Shown here: piece after piece, positions 1 to 8,570 of the stretch
How the letters are laid out: every line of letters starts with the position of its first letter
How positions within the stretch are numbered: position 1 is the stretch's first letter
NCBI RefSeq assembly: GCF_001189915.1
Contig: NZ_LFLS01000018.1
Span: 1-64,000, forward strand
DNA from: Herbaspirillum autotrophicum
GTDB taxonomy: Bacteria; Pseudomonadota; Gammaproteobacteria; Burkholderiales; Burkholderiaceae_D
DNA: 64,000 nt
Direction: 5' to 3'
Made by a program: the position numbers and the translations under genes
Notes under the pieces: model-generated
Databases searched by the model: none
What the model was told of the DNA's origin: nothing
What the model saw: the letters and a program-made list of their open reading frames with translations, nothing else

Positions 1-99
1 CACTTCATGTTTGGCGGCGATCATTTTCTTGACCGTTTCCGGGATCGCCGCGACGCGCGGTTCTCCCTCCCGACTTTCGATTGGAATTCCTATTTTCAT
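1..99 (-). CDS. pntA: NAD(P) transhydrogenase subunit alpha, 5' end only
   Basis: Only the first 33 codons lie in the window; the gene continues beyond base 1. The N-terminus MKIGIPIESREGEPRVAAIP is the characteristic opening of the alpha subunit of the proton-translocating NAD(P) transhydrogenase, which exchanges hydride between NADH and NADP+. Alanine dehydrogenase shares this fold and is the alternative, but the spacing of IPxExxxGExRVA fits PntA better. The ATG at 97-99 has a GAGAG Shine-Dalgarno just upstream. It starts 71 bp after the DctQM stop on the same strand, so it may be the last part of the TRAP/nitrilase operon. Confidence 0.75.
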   Translation of the reverse strand, partial: MKIGIPIESREGEPRVAAIPETVKKMIAAKHEV

Positions 100-170
100 G
101 TTCTCTCGCTGTTGCACAGGCAAGCGAGGACAATTCAATTTTCACATTGAATCATCCAGGCCCTTTGTGA

Positions 171-2063
171 TTACAAAAATCCGATTGATATCCAGGGTAC
201 TGCAACGACAATTAACAAACCGACGATCAAAGCAAGCAAATATCCAACGATTGGCTTCATGCCTTCGACGGGATTAATCTTGCTGATAGCACAGGCCGCG
301 TAATAACCGACGCCAAATGGTGGCGCAAACAAACCAATACCCATTGCAAGAATAACAATCATCGAATAATGAACCTCATGCACTCCCATCTGCCTGGCAA
401 TTGGAAACAGGAGAGGTCCGAACAACACAATGGCGGGAATGCCCTCCAAAACACTGCCCAAAACAATGAATGCGAACATGGAAACGATCAGGAACGTGAC
501 TCGCCCCCCCGGCAGGTTAGCCATCAAGGAAGCCAGTTCATGCGCGAAACCCGATTGTGTCAATGACCATGCCATACCGGTAGCGGCACCAATAATCAAA
601 AGAATCGCTCCTGATAACGATGCGGTCTCCACCAGCATCGAAGGTATCCGTGACCAATCAAATTTTCGATAAATCAACAAGCCGACGATGATGGAATAGA
701 CAATACCAATGGTTGACACTTCGGTTGCCGTAGCAACGCCTTCCACAACTGCCGCCCGGATAATGAACGGCAGCGCTAACGATGGCGACGCAATCAGCAA
801 TGTTTTGAGAATCGTTTTTCCGGTTGCCTTGCGAACATGCGACAGATCTTCATTGCGATAGCGATACCACACCACGATGCATAGCATCGAACCCAACAAG
901 ACCGCCGGCAGTAGCCCGCCTGTGAATAAAGCTGCAATAGAGACGCCGGTAACAGATCCGATGGTGATTAAAACGAGGCTCGGAGGAATCGACTCAGTTT
1001 GCGCCCCGGTCGCGGCCAGCAGCGCGACGAGATCTCCTGGTTTGGCACCGCGCTCCCTCATCTCCGGAAACAAGACAGGTGCAACGGCGGCCATGTCTGC
1101 GGCCTTGGCGCCGGAAATGCCGGAGATAAGATACATGGCACCGACCAAGACATAACTCAAACCACCTCTCACATGTCCGACAAGACTGGCCAAGAACGCA
1201 ACCATGGACTTGGCCATTCCAGTCATCTCAATGAGTAATCCCAGAAAAACAAATAACGGAACTGACAGCAAAATCAAATGAGACATGCCTTCGTCCATTG
1301 TGCCGACCACAACCTCCAAGGGAACCGTCGTTGAGAGCGACAAGTATCCGAAGGTCGCAAGCCCGAAGCAAAATGCAATGGGAATGCCGGAGGCAACAGT
1401 CACGGCAACAAAGCCCACAAAGAAAATGAGTAAATTGTAGTTGCCGAGTTGAGGCAATGCAGGACTAATCAGATAGAAGCCAAGCATGACAGACAACGTC
1501 AGTGAAACCGCAATGCAAGTGGCGGCGTAGTGCTCCTCTCGCAGGAGGTGGCAGATGCCCAGTATCGCCATCAGACCGACACCAATCGGCAGCGCGATAG
1601 CACGCCACATTGCAGATATTTCCAGCGCTGGCGTCAGGATGATTTGCTCGTCCATTGCATAGTGAAGCGCGGGCGTAAGCAACATTACGCAGAAAGCGAT
1701 TGCAGCGGCGGTCGCGACCGCATTCAGGATTCTTTCCCTCGATTTTGAAACCTTATTGACCACAGCCATCATTCGCATGTGGTTTCGGCGCCTGAAAGCA
1801 ATTACCGCACCCAGCATCGAGAGCCAAAGGAAAAGAATCGCTGATATCTCGTCCGCAGCGACGATTGGCTTATGAAATGCGTATCGGGATATCACGCCTG
1901 CAAACAAAATGATTACCTCAGCAACGACCAAGATCGCAGCCAATCCTTCTACAATATTGCCGATGTATTTCTCAAGAGAGGCCGCTAAACGCTGGAAGAA
2001 CCAGGTTGCGTGCCTTGAGTTGTCAATTTCCGTAACATCCGATTCGCTGGCCGAATGCATCAT
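171..2063 (-). CDS. TRAP transporter fused permease, DctQM type (first copy)
   Basis: This 630-aa inner-membrane protein fuses the small DctQ subunit (about residues 1-190, four hydrophobic segments, with the WLSMLGAVIAFRRRNHMRM signature) to the large DctM subunit (about 200-630, roughly twelve membrane segments). The DctM half carries LLSVPLFVFLGLLIEM and GAKAADMAAVAPVLFPEM. TRAP permeases import organic acids with a sodium gradient, using a periplasmic binding protein. DctP is encoded 103 bp upstream. It is clearly paralogous to the permease at 27328-29232, with long identical stretches. Substrate is unknown; the neighbours suggest a carboxylate or hydroxy acid. Confidence 0.95.
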   Translation of the reverse strand: MMHSASESDVTEIDNSRHATWFFQRLAASLEKYIGNIVEGLAAILVVAEVIILFAGVISRYAFHKPIVAADEISAILFLWLSMLGAVIAFRRRNHMRMMAVVNKVSKSRERILNAVATAAAIAFCVMLLTPALHYAMDEQIILTPALEISAMWRAIALPIGVGLMAILGICHLLREEHYAATCIAVSLTLSVMLGFYLISPALPQLGNYNLLIFFVGFVAVTVASGIPIAFCFGLATFGYLSLSTTVPLEVVVGTMDEGMSHLILLSVPLFVFLGLLIEMTGMAKSMVAFLASLVGHVRGGLSYVLVGAMYLISGISGAKAADMAAVAPVLFPEMRERGAKPGDLVALLAATGAQTESIPPSLVLITIGSVTGVSIAALFTGGLLPAVLLGSMLCIVVWYRYRNEDLSHVRKATGKTILKTLLIASPSLALPFIIRAAVVEGVATATEVSTIGIVYSIIVGLLIYRKFDWSRIPSMLVETASLSGAILLIIGAATGMAWSLTQSGFAHELASLMANLPGGRVTFLIVSMFAFIVLGSVLEGIPAIVLFGPLLFPIARQMGVHEVHYSMIVILAMGIGLFAPPFGVGYYAACAISKINPVEGMKPIVGYLLALIVGLLIVVAVPWISIGFL

Positions 2064-2166
2064 GTTTTTAATTCCTATCCTTAATACGGCGGATTTTTAT
2101 TTTCCGGCCATACGGTTGTTGGAAGATGAAGTCGCGGTCTCCAACGACTTCCCTTGAAGTAATATG

Positions 2167-3183
2167 TCAGGCAAGCTTTCCGGCATATTTCTCCAGCAAA
2201 CTCCATGCTTCAGGGCCATAACGTTCAGCCCAATCCTTGTAATAGCCAGCCTTGCGTAAAGCCGCCTTGAACTCATCGGGATTGACGTCGTTAAACTCAA
2301 CTGATTGTGCTTTGAGCCTGGTGCGCCAATCCAGATTGAATTTTTCTGACTCGATACGCTGTGCCACCGCCGCTTCGTTGAAATTTTTGGCAACGATCGT
2401 CTGGAGCTCAGGCGGCAACGCTTTCCATGCAGCGCCATTTGCCAACAACCACGATCCATCCCAGAGGTGGTTTGTGAGAGACAGGTATTTTTGAACCTCG
2501 AAGAATTTGGCACCCGCAAAGACCGCGAGAGAGTTTTCCTGGCCGTCTACGATTTTTGTCTGCAACGCGGAATAGACTTCCGCCAAATTGATGCTTGCGG
2601 GGGATGCGCCAAGTGCTGAAAACAATGACGTATAAGCACGACTGACCGGGACCCGAATCTTGAAACCATTCAAGTCTGCCGGTGTCTTGACAGGCTTGGT
2701 ACCACTGCTGACCTGACGAAATCCCGTATCCCAGCATTTATCAAATGCAAAGAGACCGGCTTTACCAAAGGCGCCGCGAATGTGAGCCCCCAGATTTCCG
2801 TCCAGTGCCGTCCAGATTGATTTGTAGTTGTTAAATGCGAATCCGACGCCACTGATCGCGGCGACTGGCACGAGACTGGATACAATTACGCCTGCGCCCG
2901 AATAGAACTGCAAGGCGCCGCTGCGCACTTGCGAGATCATTTGGGTATCTCCGCCCAGGGCACTGTTGCCATAGACCTTGATATCGACCCGCCCGTTTGT
3001 CTCTTTCAAGATTTTTTCTGCTGCTGCCAGAGCGTGCGTATGCACGGGAAGATTCTCAGGATACGGGTGCCCCAATTTGTACTGAAATTCAGCTGCCCGC
3101 GCCGGCAAGGCAAAGCCGCCTGCCGCAACCAGTGACCCCGTGCCAATTGCAGTTTTTAAAAACGAACGCCTTGTTGTATCCAT
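2167..3183 (-). CDS. TRAP transporter substrate-binding protein DctP (first copy)
   Basis: A 338-aa periplasmic binding protein with a twin-arginine leader: TRRSFLKTA is followed by a hydrophobic stretch and a PARAA cleavage site near residue 31. The DctP core is visible in GGDTQMISQVRSGALQF and in FKIRVP, whose arginine in this family clamps the substrate carboxylate. It would capture ligand for the DctQM permease encoded next on the same strand. It follows nitrilase and GST in one minus-strand operon, with a 106-bp gap to the GST. It is a paralogue of the protein at 29858-30895. Confidence 0.95.
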   Translation of the reverse strand: MDTTRRSFLKTAIGTGSLVAAGGFALPARAAEFQYKLGHPYPENLPVHTHALAAAEKILKETNGRVDIKVYGNSALGGDTQMISQVRSGALQFYSGAGVIVSSLVPVAAISGVGFAFNNYKSIWTALDGNLGAHIRGAFGKAGLFAFDKCWDTGFRQVSSGTKPVKTPADLNGFKIRVPVSRAYTSLFSALGASPASINLAEVYSALQTKIVDGQENSLAVFAGAKFFEVQKYLSLTNHLWDGSWLLANGAAWKALPPELQTIVAKNFNEAAVAQRIESEKFNLDWRTRLKAQSVEFNDVNPDEFKAALRKAGYYKDWAERYGPEAWSLLEKYAGKLA

Positions 3184-3289
3184 GTTGTTGCTCCCTTAGT
3201 CAAAGTAATTTGAAAAAATGCTTGCACAACACCCTGGCCGGTAAAGGCCATGTCGCTGTTAAAGCGTGATGAGTAACCGAAAGTTTTCG

Positions 3290-3931
3290 CTAGATAACGA
3301 TAGGAACCGGCTTGGTTCGTTGCATTGATGGCCTCCGGGAGAAGTCATCGAACCACTGTGCAAGTGCGTCATGCCCGATCCGCCAGTTCAAATGCGCAAA
3401 TCGGAAGTCAAGATAGCCAAGCGCACACGCTGCCGAAATAGCACCGATATGAAGCGGCTCCTGCATGTAGTGAACATCTTTGTCGAGGAAGTTGATCCCC
3501 TGAAGAATGCGCCTGGTTTGAGCATCTATCCATTCGACAGAGCGCTTCGACTCTTCGCGAGCGGACTCGAAGCGGCATAGAAGTGATGCATCCATTATTC
3601 CATCTGCAAGCGATTGGATTCTCAATGCAATCCACCGCATGTCATCTGAGATCGGAAATAACGAAGCCTGCGAATGCCGGGTATCCAGATACTCGCAAAT
3701 GACCCGGGAGTCATAGAGCGACGTACCGTTTTCAAGAGTCAGCACAGGAATTTTCATCAACGGAGCACACCGGGCCAAGTCATCATGCGCCGGCGTCGCC
3801 AGAGATACATGCGTTCCCACCTCTGTCGCTTTCAACTCCAGACGCGACATCAACCCTCGCTCAATCGCCAGCAACAACACCTTGCGAGAAAACGGAGAGA
3901 GCGAGGTGTAGCGGAGAACCATTGATGACAT
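3290..3931 (-). CDS. glutathione S-transferase family protein
   Basis: A 213-aa cytosolic GST. The N-terminal thioredoxin-like half holds LSPFSRKVLL, where Ser replaces the usual catalytic Cys/Tyr position, then the cis-proline KIPVL and the glutathione-binding DSRVICEYLD. The C-terminal half is the all-helical domain. The start sits 3 bp after the nitrilase stop, and its GAAGGAGAG ribosome site lies inside the end of the nitrilase gene, so the two are probably translationally coupled. The reaction is unknown; a glutathione-dependent isomerase or dehalogenase step in the same catabolic route is plausible. Confidence 0.9.
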   Translation of the reverse strand: MSSMVLRYTSLSPFSRKVLLLAIERGLMSRLELKATEVGTHVSLATPAHDDLARCAPLMKIPVLTLENGTSLYDSRVICEYLDTRHSQASLFPISDDMRWIALRIQSLADGIMDASLLCRFESAREESKRSVEWIDAQTRRILQGINFLDKDVHYMQEPLHIGAISAACALGYLDFRFAHLNWRIGHDALAQWFDDFSRRPSMQRTKPVPIVI

Positions 3932-3934
3932 TGC

Positions 3935-4915
3935 TCACTCTCCTTCGTAGTTAAAGCGCACGGCCGGCTTGCTTCGGGCATCTACATTCAAGGTAAAGAC
4001 GTCCGGCCTGCTGTAATGCCCAACCGGATCAAAGTCGAACATCGCTTTGGTAATCATGTTCAAATCCACTTCTGCGGATACGATACCTTCTTGATCCCAC
4101 AGGGGACCAGCAAGAACCGTTCCCATTGGATCGATGATGCAGGCGCCGCCGCGACAAACTACCGTGTCCGGGTTTTCCGGAAGGTGAACGGGAAAGTCGG
4201 AAGGAAAGTCGCTGCGGCGACTGAACTGGTTTGTGGAAAGAACAAAACACCGCCCTTCAAGCGCAATGTGTTGCATGGTTGGAAGCCAGGTGGGGCGCGC
4301 ATCAGCTGTCGGAGCACAGTAAATTTCGATTTTTTGTCCGTACATTGCAGATCGCATCAACGGCATGTAGTTTTCCCAGCAAATAACGGATCCCAACCTG
4401 CCGAGTGGGGTATCAAATACGGGCATTGTCGAGCCATCGCCAAATCCCCACACCAGACGCTCACCACCAGTTGGCATCAGCTTCCGATGCTTTCCCAAAT
4501 ATCCCTGCCTTGCATTGAAGAACAGCACGGTGCAGTACAGCGTTCCACCATCGCGTTCGATCACCCCAATCACTATATCGGTATTGTTTTTATGAGAGAT
4601 GGCAGCCAAGGTGTCTACCGCCGGTCCGGGAACATCGATCGAAGACTCGTAATAACGACGAAATTCTTCTCTGCCATCCATGGAACGTGAACCGATCACC
4701 GTTCCAAACGCCGCGCCGCGCGGGTAGGCGGAAATGAATGCCTCGGGAAAGAGGACCAATTTTGCACCTTTGGCAGCCGCATCCGCAGTAAAGTCGGCGA
4801 CTTTCTCCAGTGTTTTCGCAACGTCGTAATTAACCGGTGATGCTTGCACACATGCCGCGATGAAAGGGCGTCGCTCAGTGTGAAAGGAATCGTTTGAAAC
4901 AGATGAATTGGTCAT
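3935..4915 (-). CDS. nitrilase / carbon-nitrogen hydrolase
   Basis: A 326-aa member of the nitrilase superfamily with the Glu-Lys-Cys triad in order: the Glu in LFPEAFISAYPRG, the Lys in LGKHRKLMPTGGERLVWG, and the Cys in GSVICWENYMPLMR. The last two motifs are those of true branch-1 nitrilases, which turn nitriles into carboxylic acids and ammonia. It is the first gene of the minus-strand operon with GST and the TRAP transporter, so the transported acid may be its product or a related compound. Its promoter faces the divergent panE-like gene and contains two predicted GntR operators. Confidence 0.93.
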   Translation of the reverse strand: MTNSSVSNDSFHTERRPFIAACVQASPVNYDVAKTLEKVADFTADAAAKGAKLVLFPEAFISAYPRGAAFGTVIGSRSMDGREEFRRYYESSIDVPGPAVDTLAAISHKNNTDIVIGVIERDGGTLYCTVLFFNARQGYLGKHRKLMPTGGERLVWGFGDGSTMPVFDTPLGRLGSVICWENYMPLMRSAMYGQKIEIYCAPTADARPTWLPTMQHIALEGRCFVLSTNQFSRRSDFPSDFPVHLPENPDTVVCRGGACIIDPMGTVLAGPLWDQEGIVSAEVDLNMITKAMFDFDPVGHYSRPDVFTLNVDARSKPAVRFNYEGE

Positions 4916-4962
4916 TCAAAAACTCCGTGATTAGTCAAAAAGTAAGTGCCTGACACTCAGTA

Positions 4963-5026
4963 TTGACATGTCAGTTTAAAATGTCAATTGAAAATTCAGC
5001 TTTTCTTTTTTAAACTGACATGTCAG
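4963..5026. promoter_or_regulatory. Paired GntR operators in the divergent nitrilase/panE-like promoter
   Basis: Two copies of the palindrome TGACATGTCA lie at 4964-4973 and 5016-5025. They are embedded in mirror-image context: TTGACATGTCAGTTTAAA at 4963-4980 faces TTTAAACTGACATGTCAG at 5009-5026. A third copy with one change, TGACATATCA, lies at 7977-7986 at the start of the GntR gene. Shared sites at both target promoters and the regulator's own promoter are what a FCD-type GntR repressor would use. A weaker match, CTGACACTCAG, is at 4950-4960. Confidence 0.8.
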
Positions 5027-5111
5027 AATGACCTGCCAGTTACTCGTTTCGAAGGCTCACCAAAGTGGTGATAAGACCTTTAATTGACTTTCAACCCTCC
5101 ACGGAGTTTTC

Positions 5112-6050
5112 ATGAAGATTTTGGTTCTAGGTGCCGGTTCAATCGGCGGATATTACGGTGGACGATTGGCACAAGCTGGTGCGGACGTCACCTTTCTGGT
5201 GCGGCCCCGACGTGCCGCGCAATTACAACAAAATGGCCTGGTTATTACGAGCGCTTATGGGAATTTTTCCGGACAGGTAAAGACCATTTCACAAGACCAG
5301 CTGAAGCCGGATTGGGATTTGATTTTGCTCACCAGCAAGGCCTTTGATTTGGATTCTGCGATCGAGGCAATCCGTCCTGCCGTAGGACCTGACACTGCAA
5401 TTTTGCCCTTGTTGAACGGCATTGCTCATATTGAGCGCCTGAATAAGGAATTCGGGAAAGAGCGTGTATTGGGAGGTTTGGCAAAAATCGTGGTGACACT
5501 GACCGCTGAAGGCGTAATCGCCCATTTGAATGATTGGAATTACATTACATTCGGAGAGCAGAACGGTGAGATGAGTGCACGCGTCAAATATCTCCAGTCT
5601 GCCTTTCCGGAGGAGTCTGTAAAAGCCAAGGCGGTGCCAGACATCATGCAGCACATGTGGGAAAAGATCGTTCATCTTTCCAGCGTAGCAGGTGCAACGT
5701 GCTTGATGCGTGCCAGTGTAGGAGAAATTGCGCAGGTACCCGGCGGCACCGAGTTGATGCTTCATTTTCTGAATACCAACGCCGCCATTGCAGGCCTCGA
5801 GGGATACCCGATCTCCGCAGATTTCATCGCCGAATACACCAGGTTATTCAACGATGTCAGTTCCAAGTATGTGCCCTCAATTCTTCGCGATATCGAACGA
5901 AAAAACGCCATCGAGGGAGAGCATATCCTGGGCTTCATGAAAGACAAGGCTGACGCTCATGGACTGGATGCGTCTATCCACCGGCTCACCTGGATGCAGC
6001 TTAAGGCTTATGAAATTCGCCGGGCGACAAATCGCCTGACGGAGGGTTGA
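5112..6050 (+). CDS. ketopantoate reductase family (PanE/ApbA-like) dehydrogenase
   Basis: A 312-aa NAD(P)-dependent 2-keto acid reductase. The N-terminus MKILVLGAGSIGGYYGGRLA is the Rossmann nucleotide site; TSKAFDLDSAI and the C-terminal helical domain with WEKIVHLSSVAGATCL (catalytic Lys) are typical of the family. Its place in a regulated catabolic cluster with a tartrate-dehydrogenase-like gene 3 bp downstream suggests reduction or oxidation of a 2-keto or hydroxy acid other than ketopantoate. Start supported by ACGGAG eight bases upstream. Divergent from the nitrilase across the GntR operators. Confidence 0.9.
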   Translation: MKILVLGAGSIGGYYGGRLAQAGADVTFLVRPRRAAQLQQNGLVITSAYGNFSGQVKTISQDQLKPDWDLILLTSKAFDLDSAIEAIRPAVGPDTAILPLLNGIAHIERLNKEFGKERVLGGLAKIVVTLTAEGVIAHLNDWNYITFGEQNGEMSARVKYLQSAFPEESVKAKAVPDIMQHMWEKIVHLSSVAGATCLMRASVGEIAQVPGGTELMLHFLNTNAAIAGLEGYPISADFIAEYTRLFNDVSSKYVPSILRDIERKNAIEGEHILGFMKDKADAHGLDASIHRLTWMQLKAYEIRRATNRLTEG

Positions 6051-6053
6051 TCC

Positions 6054-7112
6054 ATGAAACGTCACTATCAGATCGCGTTGATTCCTGGCGATGGCATCGG
6101 CCACGAGGTGGTTCCTGAAGGAGTTCGTGTAGTCGAAGCAGCAGGTAGCAAGTATGGATTTTCATTGAAATGGGATGAGCATCCCTGGTCCTGTGAATAC
6201 TATAAAAATACAGGAAAGATGATGCCGGATGACGGGCTCGATAAAATCCGTCACCACGACGCCATCTATCTCGGCGCCGTCGGGTATCCTGGCGTGCCGG
6301 ATCATGTTTCGCTTTGGGGTTTATTAATTCCAATCCGTAAAGAATTCCAGCAATACGCCAACGTACGCCCGGTTCGATTGATGCCCGGAGTCAAATCTCC
6401 GCTTGCAGGCAGAGGCCCTGCCGATATTGACATGCTGATCGTTCGGGAAAATACGGAAGGTGAGTATTCGGCGGTCGGCAACAGGTTCGACGAAGGGACC
6501 AGTGCTGAAAAAGTGACGCAAGAAAGTGTTTTCACGCGCAACGGCGTTGATCGCATCATGCGCTATGCATTTGAGCGCGCCGGACAACGTCGCCGGCATG
6601 TAACATCTGCGACGAAATCGAATGGCATTGCAATCACAATGCCATACTGGGACGAACGGTTTGCCGCAATGTCACAAGAATATCCACAGGTAAAGTCGGA
6701 TCAATATCATATTGATATTCTAACGGCCCATTTCGTTTTGAACCCGCAAAGGTTCGACGTCATCGTGGCATCCAATTTGTTCGGAGATATTCTTTCAGAT
6801 CTGGGGCCTGCCTGCGCCGGAACTATTGCCATTGCCCCGGGAGGAAATATCAATCCCGAACGCGAATATCCATCGATGTTCGAGCCGGTTCATGGCTCGG
6901 CGCCAGATATATTTGGCAAGAAGATTTCCAATCCCATTGGACAAATTTGGTCCGGCGCGATGATGCTGGAACATCTGGGGGAATTTTCCGCGGCAGAAGC
7001 GATTGTCAAGGCAATTGAAACCGTACTCACTTCCGGCCCCAGAACTCCCGATTTGGGAGGATCTTCCTCTACAAGCGATGTCGGCAAGGCGATCGCCGAA
7101 GCATTGATGTAG
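6054..7112 (+). CDS. tartrate / D-malate dehydrogenase-like decarboxylating dehydrogenase
   Basis: A 352-aa member of the isocitrate/isopropylmalate dehydrogenase family, closest in motif to tartrate dehydrogenase (TtuC/YeaU type). Visible motifs are GDGIGHEV, WSCEYYKNTGKMMPDDG, GAVGYPGVPDHVSLWGLLIP, VRENTEGEYS, the metal-binding GDILSDLGP and GSAPDIFGK. PDHVSLWG separates this group from LeuB and Icd. It oxidises a 2-hydroxy acid with NAD+ and usually decarboxylates it. It lies 3 bp after the panE-like gene with a GGAGGG ribosome site, so the two form an operon. D-malate or a related substituted malate could be the substrate. Confidence 0.92.
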   Translation: MKRHYQIALIPGDGIGHEVVPEGVRVVEAAGSKYGFSLKWDEHPWSCEYYKNTGKMMPDDGLDKIRHHDAIYLGAVGYPGVPDHVSLWGLLIPIRKEFQQYANVRPVRLMPGVKSPLAGRGPADIDMLIVRENTEGEYSAVGNRFDEGTSAEKVTQESVFTRNGVDRIMRYAFERAGQRRRHVTSATKSNGIAITMPYWDERFAAMSQEYPQVKSDQYHIDILTAHFVLNPQRFDVIVASNLFGDILSDLGPACAGTIAIAPGGNINPEREYPSMFEPVHGSAPDIFGKKISNPIGQIWSGAMMLEHLGEFSAAEAIVKAIETVLTSGPRTPDLGGSSSTSDVGKAIAEALM

Positions 7113-7126
7113 ACGTCAATACGGCC

Positions 7127-7170
7127 AAAGCCCGGACAACAATCTATTTGGGTTGCCGGGCTTTCTTTGT
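7127..7170 (+). terminator. Intrinsic terminator of the panE-like/ttuC-like operon
   Basis: The stem AAAGCCCGG (7127-7135) pairs with CCGGGCTTT (7156-7164), extended by CAAC with GTTG, and is followed by a T-rich run TTTCTTT. It starts 14 bp after the dehydrogenase stop and overlaps the last codons of the convergent GntR gene. Confidence 0.75.
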
Positions 7171-7950
7171 GACTGGCTTTTTCTTGGATACATTATCATT
7201 TTGTGCAACCCCGATGCGCTGAAGACGTTTTGTGCTTGTACTCGCAATATTTGACAGCGCCTCCAGTACACTGCGCTCTGTAGTTTCCGCATGACTCGCC
7301 AGCAGTTTTTTCAATCGCGCGGCATCTCTCTCTTCCAACGCGTCGACAATTGCTACGTGCTCATCCTGGCGATGTTTGAAGGAATCCGGATTTACTCCCC
7401 GGTGAAAGAGGTACGTAACGATCTGCGCTTGTAATTGAATTTGCCCATACAGACGATCAAGCGTCGGATTCCCCGCGCTTCCCACGATCAGCGCATGAAA
7501 TTTCACATTCGCGCTAACAAACCGCAATGCATCTTCCGCAAAATTCCTGGAAGAAACCGATGATTTCGATAACTCACTCAATAAATTACGCAAGAGCTTG
7601 ATATCTTCTGCCTTCGCATTTTTTACAGCGTCGCTAACGGCAAAGGTCTCCAAGTTACGGCGCAGCGCGAAAATCTGCCTCGCAGTATCCTCATCAATGG
7701 AATTGACTGTCGTCCCGCTTCTTCCGGCAACGGACAGAAGACCTTCGGCCTGAAGACGTGTAATCGCCTCTTTGACTGGCGTGCGCCCCATTGCAAGGCG
7801 TTCTGCAAGCTGAATGACCGAGGTTCTTTCCCCTGGCCGCAACTGATGCGAGAGAATCAAATCAACAATTGCCGTGTAGGCCTGATCCGAGACCGTTTCT
7901 GCATTTGGTGCCACTTTTACCGGCATGCCGTTTACTGTTCTGGTGTTCAT
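7144..7950 (-). CDS. GntR family (FCD) transcriptional regulator
   Basis: A regulator of about 268 aa (276 if a TTG at 7974 is used). The N-terminal winged helix has LRPGERTSVIQLAERLAMGRTPVKEAITRLQAEGLL, the helix-turn-helix of the FadR/FCD subfamily. The C-terminal half is the all-helical FCD effector domain (FHALIVGSAGNPTLDRLYG ... EHVAIVDALEERDAARLKKLLASH). It is convergent with the dehydrogenase and has its own copy of the TGACATRTCA palindrome at its 5' end, so autoregulation is likely. I chose ATG 7950; no start has a strong ribosome site. The ligand is probably an intermediate of the pathway. Confidence 0.9.
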   Translation of the reverse strand: MNTRTVNGMPVKVAPNAETVSDQAYTAIVDLILSHQLRPGERTSVIQLAERLAMGRTPVKEAITRLQAEGLLSVAGRSGTTVNSIDEDTARQIFALRRNLETFAVSDAVKNAKAEDIKLLRNLLSELSKSSVSSRNFAEDALRFVSANVKFHALIVGSAGNPTLDRLYGQIQLQAQIVTYLFHRGVNPDSFKHRQDEHVAIVDALEERDAARLKKLLASHAETTERSVLEALSNIASTSTKRLQRIGVAQNDNVSKKKPVTKKARQPK

Positions 7951-7976
7951 TGAGTTTATTTTTAGACGTGACAATC

Positions 7977-7994
7977 TGACATATCAGTGTAAAG
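7977..7994. promoter_or_regulatory. GntR autoregulatory operator
   Basis: TGACATATCA at 7977-7986 followed by GTGTAAAG matches the paired operators at 4963-5026 except for one core base and a shorter A/T arm. It sits just upstream of the GntR coding region. Confidence 0.65.
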
Positions 7995-8570
7995 CATATT
8001 TGCCGACACCGGCATCAACTTGATAAAGGTTGCTTCACGGGCAGCTTCTGGATTTATATCTCCCTGGAGGCTGGAGCGCCTGGTTGATTGCACCGTATGT
8101 AGAAAATGGGGATATCGACACCCCCATTCCAAACCGTCGGCATCGAGATTGCAGAAACAACAACGCCATCAGCAGGAAAAAATTCCATCCCTCTTTTAAA
8201 CCTCTGCGGAATCAATGCGTGCCGTGATACTTATGTAACACTTGGCCCGAATCTCAATCTAGATGCGGTGAAAGGATGATGATCCTTTCGGATTCGAGGT
8301 CTCGGCCGGTGCCGTCGCTGATGTGATGCTGACGTCATTTATCAGACACAAAAAATTACACCATCCGGAACCCGCACAGAGGTATGGTGATGTTTTCAAC
8401 GCCAGATCGTTGTCAGACACTGATCCGCCTTTGGTTGACGGAACCGGCCGGATGTTGCGGGCCGGCACGATACCGGATTTCGGTTACGCTGCACGGCACC
8501 CGCAAAGCAGCCTGCCGCAGTCGATATCGCAGAATGAATAAGGTTAGCGGTCACTTCAGAAAGGGCCGAA
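7995..8570. other. Intergenic region between GntR and the DUF2807 gene
   Basis: About 580 bp with no convincing gene; the short open frames here lack ribosome sites and recognisable products. A perfect 8-bp stem with a GATG loop, GAAAGGAT/ATCCTTTC, lies at 8270-8289 and could be a terminator or structured leader element. Otherwise nothing is recognised. Confidence 0.5.
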
